Shown here in pieces: positions 63,200 through 64,000 of a stretch of DNA of 64,000 nucleotides; positions within the stretch are counted from its first letter, which is position 1, and every line of letters starts with the position of its first letter. The notes under the pieces are model-generated. The model saw only the letters and a list, made by a program, of their open reading frames with translations. It had not been told where the DNA came from and ran no database searches. The stretch is from Pseudomonas helvetica. Lineage in GTDB: Bacteria > Pseudomonadota > Gammaproteobacteria > Pseudomonadales > Pseudomonadaceae. The translations under genes were made by a program, and so were the position numbers. Where the stretch lies: positions 4,661,501-4,725,500 of the forward strand of contig NZ_CP150917.1 of NCBI RefSeq assembly GCF_039908645.1, in the 5' to 3' direction.

Positions 63200-63438
63200 A
63201 ACGCTCTCCCAGGCAAAATCAACATCTCCACAGGTACCTCGCACCTCGATTGCTAATACGCCAGTAACGGTAACCTGATTCAACCAAGGTGTTTGGCAAA
63301 ACCTGCTGCATCATCCCGGACAACCCTGACGAAGTAACCGATACCACAGTTGTGACTGTAGGTTAACCACAACCCGCTGAACTCGGACTGAACAGGATCG
63401 ACTAGGCTGTCTGGACGTCTTTTAAAGGAGCATCAACC

Positions 63439-64000
63439 ATGCGCGTATTGATCGCACTCGTTTTATTCGCCCTGAGCAGCCTCAGCCAAGCGGCAATCAA
63501 GACTCAGGAGATTCCTTACAAGAGTGCCGACGGGACTGAAATGATCGGCTATTACGCCTACGACGACAGCATTCAGGGGGCTCGCCCGGGCGTGGTGGTG
63601 GTCCATGAGTTCTGGGGGCTCAACGACTACGCCAAGCGCCGGGCCCGCGACCTCGCCGGGCTGGGCTACAGCGCGCTGGCGATCGATATGTATGGCAAAG
63701 GCAAAAACACCGAGCACCCGAATGACGCCATGGCATTCATGAATGAAGCGCTGAAAAACAGCGCAACGGCCAGTGCCCGCTTCAATGCCGGGCTTGATCT
63801 GCTGAAAAAACAACCGCAGACCGACCCGAAAAAACTCGCGGCGATCGGTTACTGCTTCGGCGGCGGGATTGTCCTCGATGCCGCCCGCCAAGGGGCTCCG
63901 CTGGCGGGTGTGGTGAGTTTCCACGGCGTATTGGCGACCAACACCCCGGCGACGCCTGGCAGCATCAAGGCCAAGCTACTGGTAGAGCACGGTGCTCTGG
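63439..64000 (+). CDS. Dienelactone hydrolase family protein (partial, runs off the window)
   Basis: The ORF starts at ATG 63439 with AAAGGAG at 63425-63431 and is still open at 64000 (187 codons seen). Signal peptide MRVLIALVLFALSSLSQA, then a DLH-type alpha/beta hydrolase, with HEFWGLNDY and the nucleophile Cys in GYCFGGG. The catalytic Asp and His should lie beyond the window. Exported DLH family members act on unknown lactone or ester substrates. Confidence 0.9.
   Translation, partial: MRVLIALVLFALSSLSQAAIKTQEIPYKSADGTEMIGYYAYDDSIQGARPGVVVVHEFWGLNDYAKRRARDLAGLGYSALAIDMYGKGKNTEHPNDAMAFMNEALKNSATASARFNAGLDLLKKQPQTDPKKLAAIGYCFGGGIVLDAARQGAPLAGVVSFHGVLATNTPATPGSIKAKLLVEHGAL

Overview
The window is a GC-rich Pseudomonas chromosome, most likely of the P. 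fluorescens/koreensis group. The evidence is gacS followed by ldhA and hslJ, phoP/phoQ, dctA, sprT and several REP/REPIN hairpins of the fluorescent-pseudomonad type. The core flanks run from about 1 to 10.2 kb and from 55.3 to 64 kb. No rRNA, tRNA or CRISPR array was seen.

The middle 45.1 kb (about 10194-55291) is a genomic island inserted inside the core gene ttcA (tRNA 2-thiocytidine synthetase). The ttcA 5' part (44 codons, 55286-55420) and 3' part (9495-10196) lie 45 kb apart. The break falls in the codons of the ATP-binding PP-loop (SGGKDS). Joining the two pieces at a shared AAA codon restores an intact reading frame. Just inside the left junction the island carries a complete, AT-richer, divergent ttcA (10361-11254), so it apparently brings a replacement for the gene it breaks. 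The right end carries four overlapping or abutting genes: three different tyrosine recombinases (437, 550 and 773 aa as full frames) and a small HTH/coiled-coil protein. This resembles Tn554 TnpABC or Gamma-Mobile-Trio modules, with one more recombinase than either trio.

Island cargo from left to right: ttcA copy; a graveyard of IS3, IS66 and group II intron remnants with a fragment of a STAND-type NTPase; two small secreted proteins of copper-linked families (PtrA-like, DUF2790); a bufferin/HvfABC-type RiPP operon for copper sequestration (MBL-fold protein, Cys-containing precursor, MNIO enzyme, DUF2063 partner, DoxX protein); a LysR regulator and a TDT/SLAC1-family exporter; a cyanide-insensitive bd-type oxidase (cydAB plus DUF2474 subunit); a six-gene chaperone-usher fimbrial operon; an atypical CDF transporter; a pvrS-pvrR-rcsC-rcsB phosphorelay like the one that controls CupD fimbriae on P. 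aeruginosa PAPI-1; an operon coupling SorA/SorB sulfite dehydrogenase to a cbb3-like oxidase with a fused CcoO-CcoP tri-haem subunit; a broken DUF4238/SEC-C gene; and a helicase + winged-helix/coiled-coil + XRE cassette that looks like an uncharacterised defence module next to the recombinases.

The cargo appears to be linked by regulation. 14-bp sites very close to the enterobacterial RcsB/RcsAB box occur upstream of the fimbrial operon (30234), four times in the pvrS/CDF intergenic region (31380-31662), and upstream of the sulfite/cbb3 operon (44874). I infer that one island-borne phosphorelay may coordinate surface attachment with a sulfite-oxidising respiratory chain. Copper-buffering RiPPs and a copper-free quinol oxidase form a second theme, tolerance of metal or respiratory poisons.
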